Shown: one piece after another, positions 52,670 through 62,100 of the stretch
Numbering within the stretch: the first letter of the stretch is position 1
Layout: every line of letters starts with the position of its first letter
NCBI GenBank assembly: GCA_046349915.1
Contig: JAXMBL010000004.1
Location: 1,302,001 to 1,366,000, forward strand
Length of the DNA: 64,000 bases
From: CAIXSC01 sp046349915
GTDB taxonomy: Bacteria; Planctomycetota; Planctomycetia; Pirellulales; Pirellulaceae
Direction of reading: 5' to 3'
Position numbers and translations under genes: made by a program
Notes under the pieces: model-generated
What the model saw: only the letters and a program-made list of their open reading frames with translations
What the model was told of the DNA's origin: nothing
Database searches by the model: none

Positions 52670-53066
52670 GGGTAGGGCTCCTCTAATCCGGAATTGGGTA
52701 CTGAAAACAACCTCAGCACCAGACCGCCGGCCCCGCTTCGTGCTTCGTCGCGGTGACTTTCCAGCCGTCGCCTGATGATCTTCAGCTATATGCCAGCTGA
52801 TGACATGAGGCGTTATCGTCGACCCAGGTTTCCAGTCTTCACCAGTCGCGAGATTCGGTGGGAATTTTTCCAGACTGCCAATCCGGAAAAGACAACCGCG
52901 CCGACGCGACGGTTTAAGACGACTTTGAGGGTAGGCTTAGCTAAGATGAGTCGCCTGCGGTATTTGCAGTGGCTGGATTACCGCATTGGTGGGGTGTAGG
53001 AAGAGCCGCAACGGACCCAATCGCAGAATGCAATGATTGAGTCAGTGCCAAGCCGCGTCCGGCCGG
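52670..53066. other. Gene-free 397-base stretch
   Basis: This is the upstream region of the Cys-rich gene. A 74-codon plus-strand ORF (52775-52999) has no ribosome site and an unconvincing, Arg-rich translation. A small inverted repeat (TCAGCT/AGCTGA) occurs near 52782-52800. I see no recognisable promoter. Confidence 0.4.
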
Positions 53067-53813
53067 TTATTTCGAAGAGGCTTTCTTTTTGGCCGCTTCG
53101 GCCGCCTTTCGTTCCCGGTACTCCTGGATGATCTCCGCCGGCTTCTGCTCGAAAAGGTCCCTACAACCGGCGCAACACACATAATACATCTGACCTTGGT
53201 ACGAGACCTGGATCGTCCCTAACCCCCCCGTCACGATGCACTCGGGTTGACTTGACCCCTTGCCGAACTCGCTCCCTTTCCTCGTGTAGCCGATTTCGGC
53301 AAGCCGAGTAAAGCGGTCGCTCAGTGCGGACCTTCTCTCCAAGAGCATGACCAAGCGATCACCGCTTGCTACGACTCGCACGGTGATGCGTTGCGGTGCT
53401 TCTGGCGGCGCCATGGCCGATTCCAAGACAAGAGAGCCGTCCTCGGCCAACTTGCCTTGGTAGGTAACTTCCTGGTTGCCGGCCATCTTCACCTGAAGTT
53501 CCATCTCGCCGTCTTGTTTTCCTGGTCGTAAACGTCCGCTGCGAAAGTACTTGCCGCGAGCCGTGGTAAAGGAAAACTCGGCTCGGTCTTTATCGAATCG
53601 CCAGACCCAGGCTGCTTCCTCGGTCCAGCCACCGTCCGCGGAACCTCGTTTGACCTGCCCTGCCCCACGCCATTCGCCTACCCATGCCTGGAGCGGCTGA
53701 AGTCGCTGCCGGTCAGCGCCGCCCTGCTTTGAATCGTCGGCATGGACGGCCAATACACTCAGCTGGAACGCGATGGCAAGGGTGAGGGAAAGGGCGAGGG
53801 GCAGATTTCGCAT
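53067..53813 (-). CDS. Secreted protein with C-terminal TRASH/YHS-like metal-binding domain
   Basis: This is a 248-residue protein with the signal peptide RNLPLALSLTLAIAFQLSVLAVHA. Residues about 35-185 form a beta-rich domain (QAWVGEWRGAGQVKRG, DKDRAEFSFTTARGKYF) like a lipocalin or DUF1579-type barrel. The C-terminus has a TRASH/YHS-type module: PECIVTGG, then YYVCCAGCRDLFEQKP, with cysteines placed to bind a metal. It ends in a basic Ala/Lys tail. It starts 3 bases after the aroB stop and is surely co-transcribed, although a functional link to shikimate synthesis is not obvious. Confidence 0.82.
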   Translation of the reverse strand: MRNLPLALSLTLAIAFQLSVLAVHADDSKQGGADRQRLQPLQAWVGEWRGAGQVKRGSADGGWTEEAAWVWRFDKDRAEFSFTTARGKYFRSGRLRPGKQDGEMELQVKMAGNQEVTYQGKLAEDGSLVLESAMAPPEAPQRITVRVVASGDRLVMLLERRSALSDRFTRLAEIGYTRKGSEFGKGSSQPECIVTGGLGTIQVSYQGQMYYVCCAGCRDLFEQKPAEIIQEYRERKAAEAAKKKASSK

Positions 53814-53816
53814 AGA

Positions 53817-54923
53817 TCACGACTCGCTTTCGCTTTGCAGAACCTCGCGAACCACCATTTCATCCACGCCGCCGACCAGTTCGACATGTCCCAGACGAGT
53901 GGGGAGAACAAATCGCAAGCGGCCGTGCTCGACCTTTTTGTCGCGCCTCATGGCAGCCAGCAGTGCCTCGTGATCGACTCGGGGCACCTGCGTGGGCAGG
54001 GACAAGGCTTCGAGCAACCGGCGTTGGCGTAGTGTCACGGTCGCGTCGATTCGTCCCATTTTCTCCGCCAGAATCGAAGCGCAGATCATGCCGATCGAAA
54101 CTGCTTCCCCGTGCAAATATCGCTGGTAATGCGTCACCGTTTCGAATGCGTGGCAGAAGGTGTGGCCGTAATTGAGGACTGCCCGAACGCCCGTTTCCTC
54201 CCGCTCGTCCTGTTCGACGACCGTCGCCTTCAACTGACAGGAACGAGCAATCACGGCTCGCAAAAAGACGGGGTCGCGGCGGCGCAGCAAGTCGATGTTT
54301 TGTTCGAGCGTTTCGAAGAATTGTGGATCGAGAATCACCCCGTACTTCACGACTTCCGCCAACCCTGCGTGGTACTCGCGGGTAGGCAGAGTGTCGAGCG
54401 TGCGGGTATCGATCAAGACGCCCGAAGGCTGCCAAAAGGCGCCGACGATGTTCTTCGCATCAGGCAGGTTCACTCCTACCTTGCCCCCTACGCTGCTGTC
54501 GACATGAGCCAGCAAAGTGGTGGGAATTTGCAGAAATCGGAGGCCGCGCGTGAAGGAAGCGGCGACGAAACCCGCCAGATCGCCAATGACTCCACCACCC
54601 ACCGCCACGACCAGCGTTTTGCGATCCGCGTGGATTTTCACCAGCGATTCCCAGCACTCGCGGACCCGTTCCGGCGTTTTTTCCTGCTCGCCAGCAGGCA
54701 AAACCTGCATGTCGACTCGCAGGCCTGCTTCCCGCAGGCTGGCGACCACCGAGTTGGCGTGCAGGGGAGCGACGTGATGGTCGGTGATTACGAATGCATG
54801 CGACGCGCGAAAACGATCACGGGCCCAGGGGCCGGCAAGGTCGAGGGCGCCGTCGCCAATCGTGATGTCGTAGCTTCGTTCGGCGAGGTTGACTCGCACG
54901 CACACATCGTTTCGCTCGGCCAC
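53817..54923 (-). CDS. aroB: 3-dehydroquinate synthase
   Basis: This is a 368-residue protein from GTG 54923, which has GGGAGGA a few bases upstream; the open frame runs on to 55067 but overlaps the 78-aa gene. The NAD-binding motif VGGGVIGDLAGFVAASFTRG is followed by DSSVGGKVGVNLPDAKN, YHAGLAEVVKYG, NYGHTFCHAFE and HGEAVSIGM, which contain the zinc ligands (Glu and two His) and the lysines of the active site. It converts DAHP to 3-dehydroquinate in the shikimate pathway, in the cytoplasm. It is the second gene of a three-gene minus-strand operon with the 78-aa protein upstream and the TRASH-domain protein downstream. Confidence 0.96.
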   Translation of the reverse strand: MAERNDVCVRVNLAERSYDITIGDGALDLAGPWARDRFRASHAFVITDHHVAPLHANSVVASLREAGLRVDMQVLPAGEQEKTPERVRECWESLVKIHADRKTLVVAVGGGVIGDLAGFVAASFTRGLRFLQIPTTLLAHVDSSVGGKVGVNLPDAKNIVGAFWQPSGVLIDTRTLDTLPTREYHAGLAEVVKYGVILDPQFFETLEQNIDLLRRRDPVFLRAVIARSCQLKATVVEQDEREETGVRAVLNYGHTFCHAFETVTHYQRYLHGEAVSIGMICASILAEKMGRIDATVTLRQRRLLEALSLPTQVPRVDHEALLAAMRRDKKVEHGRLRFVLPTRLGHVELVGGVDEMVVREVLQSESES

Positions 54924-54964
54924 CTCTTCCTCCCGCCTGGCAATCTGGGGTCTGCCCCGACAAG

Positions 54965-55201
54965 CTACGGCTTTTTCGCCGATTTTGCTCGTTCGAAATC
55001 TGCGCTGGTGACGGTAATCTGGCGACAGAATCCCGTGTGGACTCGCACATATTCCAGGTGTGCGCACTTATCGGGCGAGGCATGCAGGGCTGCCTCGATC
55101 CGTAGCTTCTCCGCGGGCGACACTTGGTCGAAATCGTCGGACCAAACCGTGTTCGTCTCCATGACCAACGCTTCGCGATACGGGTCGAATTTGTCGGCCA
55201 T
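54965..55201 (-). CDS. Small conserved-looking protein of unknown function
   Basis: This is a 78-residue, soluble, acidic protein (DKFDPYREALVMETNTVW; SPAEKLRIEAALHASPDKCA; FCRQITVTSADFERAKSAKK). It is a compact alpha/beta sequence without signal peptide. It starts 170 bases from the divergent 55372 gene and ends 41 bases before aroB, so it is probably the first gene of the aroB operon. Codon use and the absence of a better frame support it. I do not recognise the family. Confidence 0.7.
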   Translation of the reverse strand: MADKFDPYREALVMETNTVWSDDFDQVSPAEKLRIEAALHASPDKCAHLEYVRVHTGFCRQITVTSADFERAKSAKKP

Positions 55202-55371
55202 CTCCCCCTACTCCCAATGATTCCTGACTCACGATGCGGATGGGCACTTCCCCACCCTACTCCCTAAAGTCTCTTGGACGGCGGACGAAACCGTGGTTTC
55301 TAACCGGGCGCTCGTCACGCATCCATCATTCCGACAATATACTGACGGTTTTTCCCGCGGAGAATACGCCG

Positions 55372-55935
55372 ATGGCGAATCGAGGCGCATGGGCGATTGC
55401 GATCATGTTTGGCATTGGCTTGGCTTTGGCCGGCGGGTCGGTCGTGTACCATTCCACTCAAGGGCGGAAATGTCTCGAATTTTGGGGCAGTCGCGATGGC
55501 GAGTTGATTCGTCATGCGAACGGGGTGGAAGCGTGGCTCTTGGCCGACGCAGCGGAAGAGTCAGGCGTCGGAGACGCCAGGCAAGTGATAACGATCGACT
55601 CGCAAAGGCGTTGGATCAAACAGCGACTCGACTTGGGCAACGCCCGCGGGCTCGTTCACGCTCGACACGCCCTGATCATGGATGCCAACTACGACTGGAG
55701 TCGGGAGGTGAAAGCCGAGGATGCGATCCCGGCGAGTGCCTGGACGCATGCGATTCGTTTTTCGGAGGGGAAAGAGGAAGTCGTGTTGCTGTTTGACTTT
55801 CGTGAGCATCGAGTGCGTCGGCTTGATCGACTCCCGGGCGTCTCGCTGGCGCCGACGATTTCCGCCGCCGAGCAGGCGTTGTTGGAAAGGGAGTTTGGCA
55901 ATGCCAAGGCAGCCGCCTTACGGCCAGCTTCTTGA
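55372..55935 (+). CDS. Single-pass membrane-anchored protein, function unknown
   Basis: This is a 187-residue protein from ATG 55372 with GCGGAG upstream; the open frame begins at 55234 but lacks a ribosome site. One N-terminal hydrophobic segment (AWAIAIMFGIGLALAGGSVV) anchors a periplasmic alpha/beta domain (ARQVITIDSQRRWIKQRLDL, ARHALIMDANYDWSREVKAE, GKEEVVLLFDFREHRVRRLD). No catalytic motif is recognised. It is divergent from the aroB operon and precedes the ECF sigma gene by about 130 bases. Confidence 0.72.
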   Translation: MANRGAWAIAIMFGIGLALAGGSVVYHSTQGRKCLEFWGSRDGELIRHANGVEAWLLADAAEESGVGDARQVITIDSQRRWIKQRLDLGNARGLVHARHALIMDANYDWSREVKAEDAIPASAWTHAIRFSEGKEEVVLLFDFREHRVRRLDRLPGVSLAPTISAAEQALLEREFGNAKAAALRPAS

Positions 55936-56068
55936 ATTTCTCGAATTCGTGACGAGTTGGGTGTGCGGGGCCTGAGGAGAAAAACGAAAGAACGCTTGCC
56001 TTTCCCGCCACTGGGAACAAAATTGGAGGTTCCAACCGCCTTAATCGACCAGTTGCTGTGAGATATCC

Positions 56069-56821
56069 GTGACTTCTCATGCCCCTGCCCTGCCAGAAGC
56101 TCGTCGTGAATTTCACACGACTTCCTGGTCATTGGTGGTGGCGGCGGCGGAAACCAAGGCGCCCAGAGGACGCGAGGCGTTAGAGCAGCTGTGCCGTGCT
56201 TACTGGCAGCCCTTAGTGCGGTTCGCCGATCGAACGCCTGGGCCGAGGATGCAGCCTCGGGACGCGGAAGACGCGGTGCAGTCGTTTTTCGCTTGGCTCA
56301 TCGAATCGAATGTCCTCGAGCGGGCTGACGCACGCCGTGGACGATTTCGGACCTTCTTGTTGGCCGCCTTTCAGCAATTCCGACAGCGTGAATTCGCATA
56401 CTGGACGGCGAAAAAGCGGTGTCCCGAGCAGGGTGTGGTGTCACTCCATGCGGACGAGTCGACTTGCAAGTTGGTTCATGAACCGTTTCATGAGCTGACG
56501 CCGGATCGGTGTTATGACCGAGACTGGGCGTTGCAGTTGATCGACCGTGCCATGAAACGCTTGTGCGAGGAATGGACGCAGGCGGGAAGACTCGATCGCT
56601 TTCAAGTCCTTAAAAGTCAATTGACAGCCGGGCGAGCGATCAGTGGTCAGGAGTTGGCTCGGCAGCTCCACATGAGCGAAGGGGCCGCTCGCGTGGCCTT
56701 GTTTCGTCTGAAGCAGCAGTTCGCGGCGATTCTGCGCGACGAGGTGGCGCAGACGGTGGCGGATATCGACGAGGTCGACCAGGAACTGGCCGAATTGCGG
56801 CAGGCGCTGGGCGAAAGTTAA
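56069..56821 (+). CDS. ECF-type sigma factor (planctomycete kinase-associated type)
   Basis: This is a 250-residue protein with a GTG start. It begins with TTSWSLVVAAAETKAPRGRE and has region 2 (LEQLCRAYWQPLVRFA, DAEDAVQSFFAWLIES, ARRGRFRTFLLAAFQQFRQ) and region 4 (ISGQELARQLHMSEGAARVA). Sigma factors of this form in planctomycetes are often encoded next to Ser/Thr kinases (described as ECF-STK groups), and here a kinase/FGE-like gene starts 180 bases downstream. The C-terminus extends as a Glu/Asp-rich helix (DEVAQTVADIDEVDQELAEL). Control by the adjacent kinase is a reasonable hypothesis, not shown. Confidence 0.88.
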   Translation: MTSHAPALPEARREFHTTSWSLVVAAAETKAPRGREALEQLCRAYWQPLVRFADRTPGPRMQPRDAEDAVQSFFAWLIESNVLERADARRGRFRTFLLAAFQQFRQREFAYWTAKKRCPEQGVVSLHADESTCKLVHEPFHELTPDRCYDRDWALQLIDRAMKRLCEEWTQAGRLDRFQVLKSQLTAGRAISGQELARQLHMSEGAARVALFRLKQQFAAILRDEVAQTVADIDEVDQELAELRQALGES

Positions 56822-57000
56822 CGCAATTTAGCCTTGTTCTTGCCTCGTCGCACAATCTACGGAATCGGACGCCCCAAGAATTTCTCGCGATTTCTTTCGC
56901 GGACTTGTGTAACAAAGTGGGGCAAGCACTATTAGAAGTCCCCGGAGCGAACGTCGCCTGACGTACCCGCTGCCTTGACTTCCCCACTCCCGTGCCAGCG

Positions 57001-58980
57001 ATGAATCCCTTGTCCTCGACGACCACTTTGTATTGCGATCGTTGTCGATCGCCGATTCCCGAAGGTGCGCCTGAAGGGGCATGTCCTCGCTGCCTGGTCG
57101 ATCTTGCCATACACACCGAAACGACCATGGGGTGTAGCGCGGAAGGCGGCCTGCCTGATTTGGCCGATCTGCGAAAGCAATTTGACGAACTCGAGATCAA
57201 GCAATTGCTGGGGCGTGGCGGCATGGGGTCCGTCTATCTGGCTCGCCAAAAAAGGCTTGACCGCGAAGTGGCGCTGAAGATCATGGCGCCGCGCTGGACG
57301 CACGATCCGGTGTTCGAGGAGCGATTTTTGCGTGAAGCACGCGCGCTGGCTCGCTTATCGCATCCTCATATCGTCTCGGTCTACGACATGGGACACGCGG
57401 GAAGTTACTGTTTTATCTTGATGGAGTACATTGACGGGGCCAGTTTGCGGTCCTTGATCCGGGACGGTCAGTTGAGCGCCACGGAAGCTCTACGATTGGT
57501 CCCGCAAATCTGCGACGCCATTCAGTATGCACACGATCAAGGCGTGATTCATCGCGACATCAAGCCAGAGAATGTATTGGTTGACCAAAACGGCCAAGTG
57601 AAGATCGCCGACTTTGGCATCGCCAAACTACGTGGGGAGCCGAGCGAGCAGGTGACGCTCACGGCCGCGGGGGCTCGGATGGGAACGTCGGGCTACATGG
57701 CGCCCGAGCAACTCTTGGATACGTCTCGCGTTGATCATCGCGCGGACATCTATTCTCTGGGTATCCTGTTCTATGAAATGCTGACGGGAAAGCTCCCTAC
57801 CGTCGACTACACTCCGCCTTCGAAAATCACCGAGGTCGACACGCGGCTTGATCGAGTGGTTGAGCGTAGTTTGCGAAACTTGCCGGAGGAACGTTTTCAG
57901 CAGGCGGCGGAATTGAAGCATGCACTCGAACAAATTTCGGCTTCAAAGCAGGCGTTAACCCGCATGCGGTGGGTTTGTGCGATCTTGGCGCTTGTGGTCG
58001 TCATGGCGGGGGCCTATGCACTCCTCCCAGGACGAAACACTGACCCTTCCGCCGAGAGGCTGGCACGGTCGGCGCCTGCTGGCGAAGCTCGCGCGACAAA
58101 TTCGGAGCTAATTCCGCCGACTCGCTCTCGATCGTTGGAATCGCCGGTGGTGGGAAAGCCTCCGTTGACAAGCGATCAGGCGAAGAAGTTGCAGACGGAC
58201 TGGGCAGAGCACCTGGCGACGTCGGTCGAAAAGCAAGATGGCGCCGGCATTCGTCTGCTACTGACGCCGCCAGGCGAATTCGAGTTGGCGAGCGGTTACT
58301 CAGTGCGACTGACTCGGCCTTACTACCTAGCGCGGACCGAAGTCACCGTGGGGCAGTTTCGGGCATTCGTACGCGAGACGGGCTATGTGACGTTGGCCGA
58401 ATCGAGTGGCCGCGGTGGTTTCGTGCATGTCGTTGCGGGCACTCAACAATTGGAGCAAGACCCCAGTTATCGTTGGGATCATGCTCGTTTCAGCGACGAT
58501 GATTCGCGTCCCGTGGCCATGTTGGCGTTTTCGGACATGGAGCGGTTCTGCGAATGGCTCAGCGAGAAAGAGGGAGTTCGTTATCGTTTGCCGAGCGAGG
58601 CCGAGTGGATTTGGGCGGCGCGAGCGGGTGTGGAAACCACGGGGATGCAAGTCGAACCAGACAGTGTGATCCATGACTGCGCATGGCTGCTCGAGAATTC
58701 GGATCACCGCTCGCACGCGGTCGCTTCCAAGCGTCCCAATGCTTGGGGGTTCCACGACATGTTCGGCAACATGTGTGAAATGTGCTTGGATAGTTTTGAG
58801 AATGATTTCCCGCATGGACAGTTCGAAAACCCCGTGCGTTCCGTCTCTTCGGATCGCCGCGCCGGCCTAGGAAGTTCCTTCGCCGATCCCTACTCCGCGG
58901 TTCGTTTGAATCTGAACGAATCCCTCCCGTTTCATTCGATTGGCTTTCGCGTGTTGCGCGAGATTCCCCCGCACCATTGA
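57001..58980 (+). CDS. Ser/Thr protein kinase with C-terminal FGE-like (sulfatase-modifying-type) domain
   Basis: This is a 659-residue protein from ATG 57001; an in-frame GTG at 56992 adds three residues. An N-terminal zinc ribbon (YCDRCRSPIPEG..CPRC) is followed by a kinase at about 60-325: LLGRGGMGSVYLARQ, the Lys in VALKIM, HRDIKPENVLVDQNG and DFGIAKL, all intact. A membrane segment lies at about 325-345 (VCAILALVVVMAGAYALL). The extracytoplasmic part carries an FGE/SUMF-like fold (YYLARTEVTVGQFRAFVRET, YRLPSEAEWIWAARAG, NAWGFHDMFGNMCEMCLDSF). The segment aligned to the FGE active site (GLGSSFADPYSAVRLNLN) has no cysteine, so it is probably a non-catalytic ligand-sensing domain. The giant LEPR-XLL gene follows after 129 bases. 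Confidence 0.9.
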   Translation: MNPLSSTTTLYCDRCRSPIPEGAPEGACPRCLVDLAIHTETTMGCSAEGGLPDLADLRKQFDELEIKQLLGRGGMGSVYLARQKRLDREVALKIMAPRWTHDPVFEERFLREARALARLSHPHIVSVYDMGHAGSYCFILMEYIDGASLRSLIRDGQLSATEALRLVPQICDAIQYAHDQGVIHRDIKPENVLVDQNGQVKIADFGIAKLRGEPSEQVTLTAAGARMGTSGYMAPEQLLDTSRVDHRADIYSLGILFYEMLTGKLPTVDYTPPSKITEVDTRLDRVVERSLRNLPEERFQQAAELKHALEQISASKQALTRMRWVCAILALVVVMAGAYALLPGRNTDPSAERLARSAPAGEARATNSELIPPTRSRSLESPVVGKPPLTSDQAKKLQTDWAEHLATSVEKQDGAGIRLLLTPPGEFELASGYSVRLTRPYYLARTEVTVGQFRAFVRETGYVTLAESSGRGGFVHVVAGTQQLEQDPSYRWDHARFSDDDSRPVAMLAFSDMERFCEWLSEKEGVRYRLPSEAEWIWAARAGVETTGMQVEPDSVIHDCAWLLENSDHRSHAVASKRPNAWGFHDMFGNMCEMCLDSFENDFPHGQFENPVRSVSSDRRAGLGSSFADPYSAVRLNLNESLPFHSIGFRVLREIPPHH

Positions 58981-59109
58981 TACGCGGCGACAAGATGAGT
59001 TCGCCCCGTTCTTCCGTGACCTTCGATTCGCTTCTTGTGTTGAATTCCTTGACGCGGCATGCTTCCCGCACCCGCTGAGATACGTCCTTCCTTTTGCATT
59101 GAAGCCCAC

Positions 59110-62100
59110 ATGTCACACTCGCTGAATTCGCTCCTTGGCAAACTCGGTGCTCGTCGTGCTCGCAAGTCTGACAAGTCAGGGGCGGAGTTGCGCCGCTTAC
59201 GCCGTGCGACTCGCTCTCTGGCCGTCGAGTCGCTGGAGACTCGTTCGTTGATGGCCGTGGTGAGTCTTGGGGATGTTGTGCCCTTGGCGGAAGGTTTCGG
59301 TTACGGCAGCACTATCGCCGGATTGGGCAAGGCGATCGACCTGTCGGCGCCTAATCATTACGTCAGCGTTCGCTTCAGCAACGCGGGAAACGCCATCAGG
59401 GAGTCTGGCAAATTCACGATGGAGGCCTGGGTTTATCCCAAGCCGGGACAAACGGATGGCCTGATTTGGAACTACGGGTCGGCATACAGTCTGCATCGCG
59501 TCGGGGATACGGGGTTGCGATTCGTAATGCCGCGAATAGGGATCTACGATCGCAAGGATATCGGTATCGACCTGACAGCAAATAAAGTCATGACGGCCGA
59601 TGCGTGGAATCATCTGGCGGTGACCTATGACGGCGATCGCGTTCAGATGTTTGTCAATGGAGTCGAGGTCGCGGCATCGGTTCCCTTTAATCCTGACCCC
59701 GTGCCACTGCGACTTTACCCCATTGACGCTTTGCGATTGTTGGGAACTCCCGTCCAAGGCACCTCCAACAATCATGCGGGCGCGATGGACGAAATCCGCA
59801 TTTGGAGCGTTGCGCGGACGCAGGCGGAAATTCAGGGTTCGATGCTCACTCCCTTGTTGGGAGATGAGCCAGGCTTGATTGGCTACTGGAATTTTGACAA
59901 CCCGAATCCTGATTTCAAGGATCAGCAACTCGACCTCACCCCCAGCGCCAACATCATGTACAACACGGGGGCGGGAGAGCTGTTGAACGCGGCGCCGCAG
60001 ATCGGCTACGTCGACGTGCTGCTCGACGAGAAAGTGCAAGATTCACGAGGATTGTGGGTAGCCTTTAATGTCACTGGCGGCACGGCGACTCATGGCGATG
60101 ATTTCACCGCTTCCGCCTTCCGCAAGGTGTCCAATATCCCGTCGACGGAACGAAACGGGGTCATCATTCCCAAAGGCGCCAACTCGGGTCGCATCTACTT
60201 TGTGGCAAGACCTGACGCGATCGTGGAACCGACCGAATCGTTTACCGTCAGCCTCGCGCCCTACAGCTTCAGTGGACAAACCAATTCCGACTACGTGATC
60301 GGGAGTCAATCCTCGAAGAATGTTTCCATTGTCGATAGCGGCGCCTATCGCGTGGGAGCGGCTGTGTTGGACTCACGAGGGCGAGAGGTTACTTCCTCGA
60401 GCCCACTTTACGTTGATCCTGTCACGAAGACGGCGACATTCAGTGTGCGGTTGACCAGCGAGCCCGATTTTCCCGGCTTTAGCCCCGAGAACGCACTGAT
60501 CAAGCTCAATGCGACGACCGCTGGCGTCGACAATGGTCGAGGCGCCTCGTCCGAGTTGGTTCTGGTATTCGATCCATCGAATTGGGATCAACTGAAGCCG
60601 TTCACCTTGACCTCCGTGCAAGGTGCTGGCGTCATCACGCTAACGAGCGTCGGCGCGTTGAGCTATCTTTCGCAGCCGATTTCGTTCCCCTACACCCTGA
60701 TTCCACCCACGGACGCACGAGTTCAAGAAGCCAATCCGATCGATGTCGCTCCCGTGAAGCCCACGGTCAATCTAGCGTTGGGGACCGGGGTTTTGGAGGG
60801 GAGCGAGTTGCCTGGGCGTGCTGTAGTTGTGCTCAACACTCCAGCGCCAGTCGGTGGGCTCGACGTGTTTTATTCGGTGACTTCGACGGCGCGCGAAGGC
60901 GTCGATTTTCAACGACTGCCGGGCGTGATTCATGTCGAGGAAGGGCAGCGGGAGGCGACGATTCCCGTGATGGCGATCGACAATCGGATCGCTCACGGTA
61001 ATCGGGCTGTGACCATTCAGTTGGGAACTACTTCATCAACGTACCTTGTTGGTGCTAATTCGCGGGTGGACGTCCCTCTGATTGATGACGACAAGGCGCG
61101 CGTGGTCGCCGTCAATTCCCAGACGATCGACCTGACGCAGGCTAAAGACGTCAAGCGTGTTCCGGTAGCGGGTGAAGAGATTACTTTGCCCTTCACGCTG
61201 AACGACGACACCAAGGCTCCTTTGGGAACGGTAGGCGTTTACGACTCGCCCTCTTGGACATACTCCGGCGCTTTGGGAGGCAGCTTCACCGCTGGGCAAT
61301 TCGATGCCGATCGACTCGAATTTGTTCTCGGGGCAACCGCGGACGCGAGCGCCAAGATCCGGGTGCGTGTTACGCCTACTGACGAGAACGGTCAGCCGAC
61401 CGTACGGCTGGTGAAGACGGGCGCTGACGGCGTGAATTCCGTGGCGACCGCTAGCGTGCTCGATGCCACGAGCGGCACTGGCACTCGACTTCGAGGCGGT
61501 TCGTTGTCGACTCCTCAACTACCGATGATTGTCGATGACAACACGTTAGAGTGGTCTCTGGCGGGACTGCCAGCGGGAACCTATCAGATAATACTCGCCA
61601 CCACCCCAAATCTGAGCAGCATTCTGACCAACCCAGGAACTTCCACGGGCGTCAGCTTCCGTTACAACGCGGAGTTCACCAGCAATCCAGCCGCGCCGTA
61701 TCAAGTTTTCACAACCACGACGGTCAGCTCCTTCAGCGACAATTACACGCCTTTGGTGACAAGTGAGCCGCTGCCGACCGCTATTTTGGCCGCCGAACCG
61801 AACAACACGGTGGCGACGGCGACTGCATTGGGTACGGCCTACGATGAGCAGCTTGTGACGAGTCAAGTGCTCGATGTCAATTCGGATGTCGACATCTATC
61901 GTTTTAAGTTGGACGCCGCCGCCGGCCGCCCTGACACGTTAGTTGCGGAATTCCTACGGCCAACTGGTGGAGTCAATCCACTGCTCTTGGATATTCTGAA
62001 TCCCGATGGATCGGTTCGCATCAACGCCGCGGCTCGCTCGCAGAATCAGTATGTGTCGCTGGCCAGCTTGCCCGACGGCGAGTATTTTGCGCGAGTTCGC

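Noticed and set aside
52151..52675. Plus-strand 174-codon Ala/Leu-rich ORF opposite the Cys-rich gene
   Set aside because: It is a mirror of the repetitive Cys codons; the minus strand has the signal peptide, ribosome site and terminator.
54111..55220. 369-codon plus-strand ORF opposite aroB
   Set aside because: aroB is unambiguous on the minus strand; the plus frame has no recognisable features.
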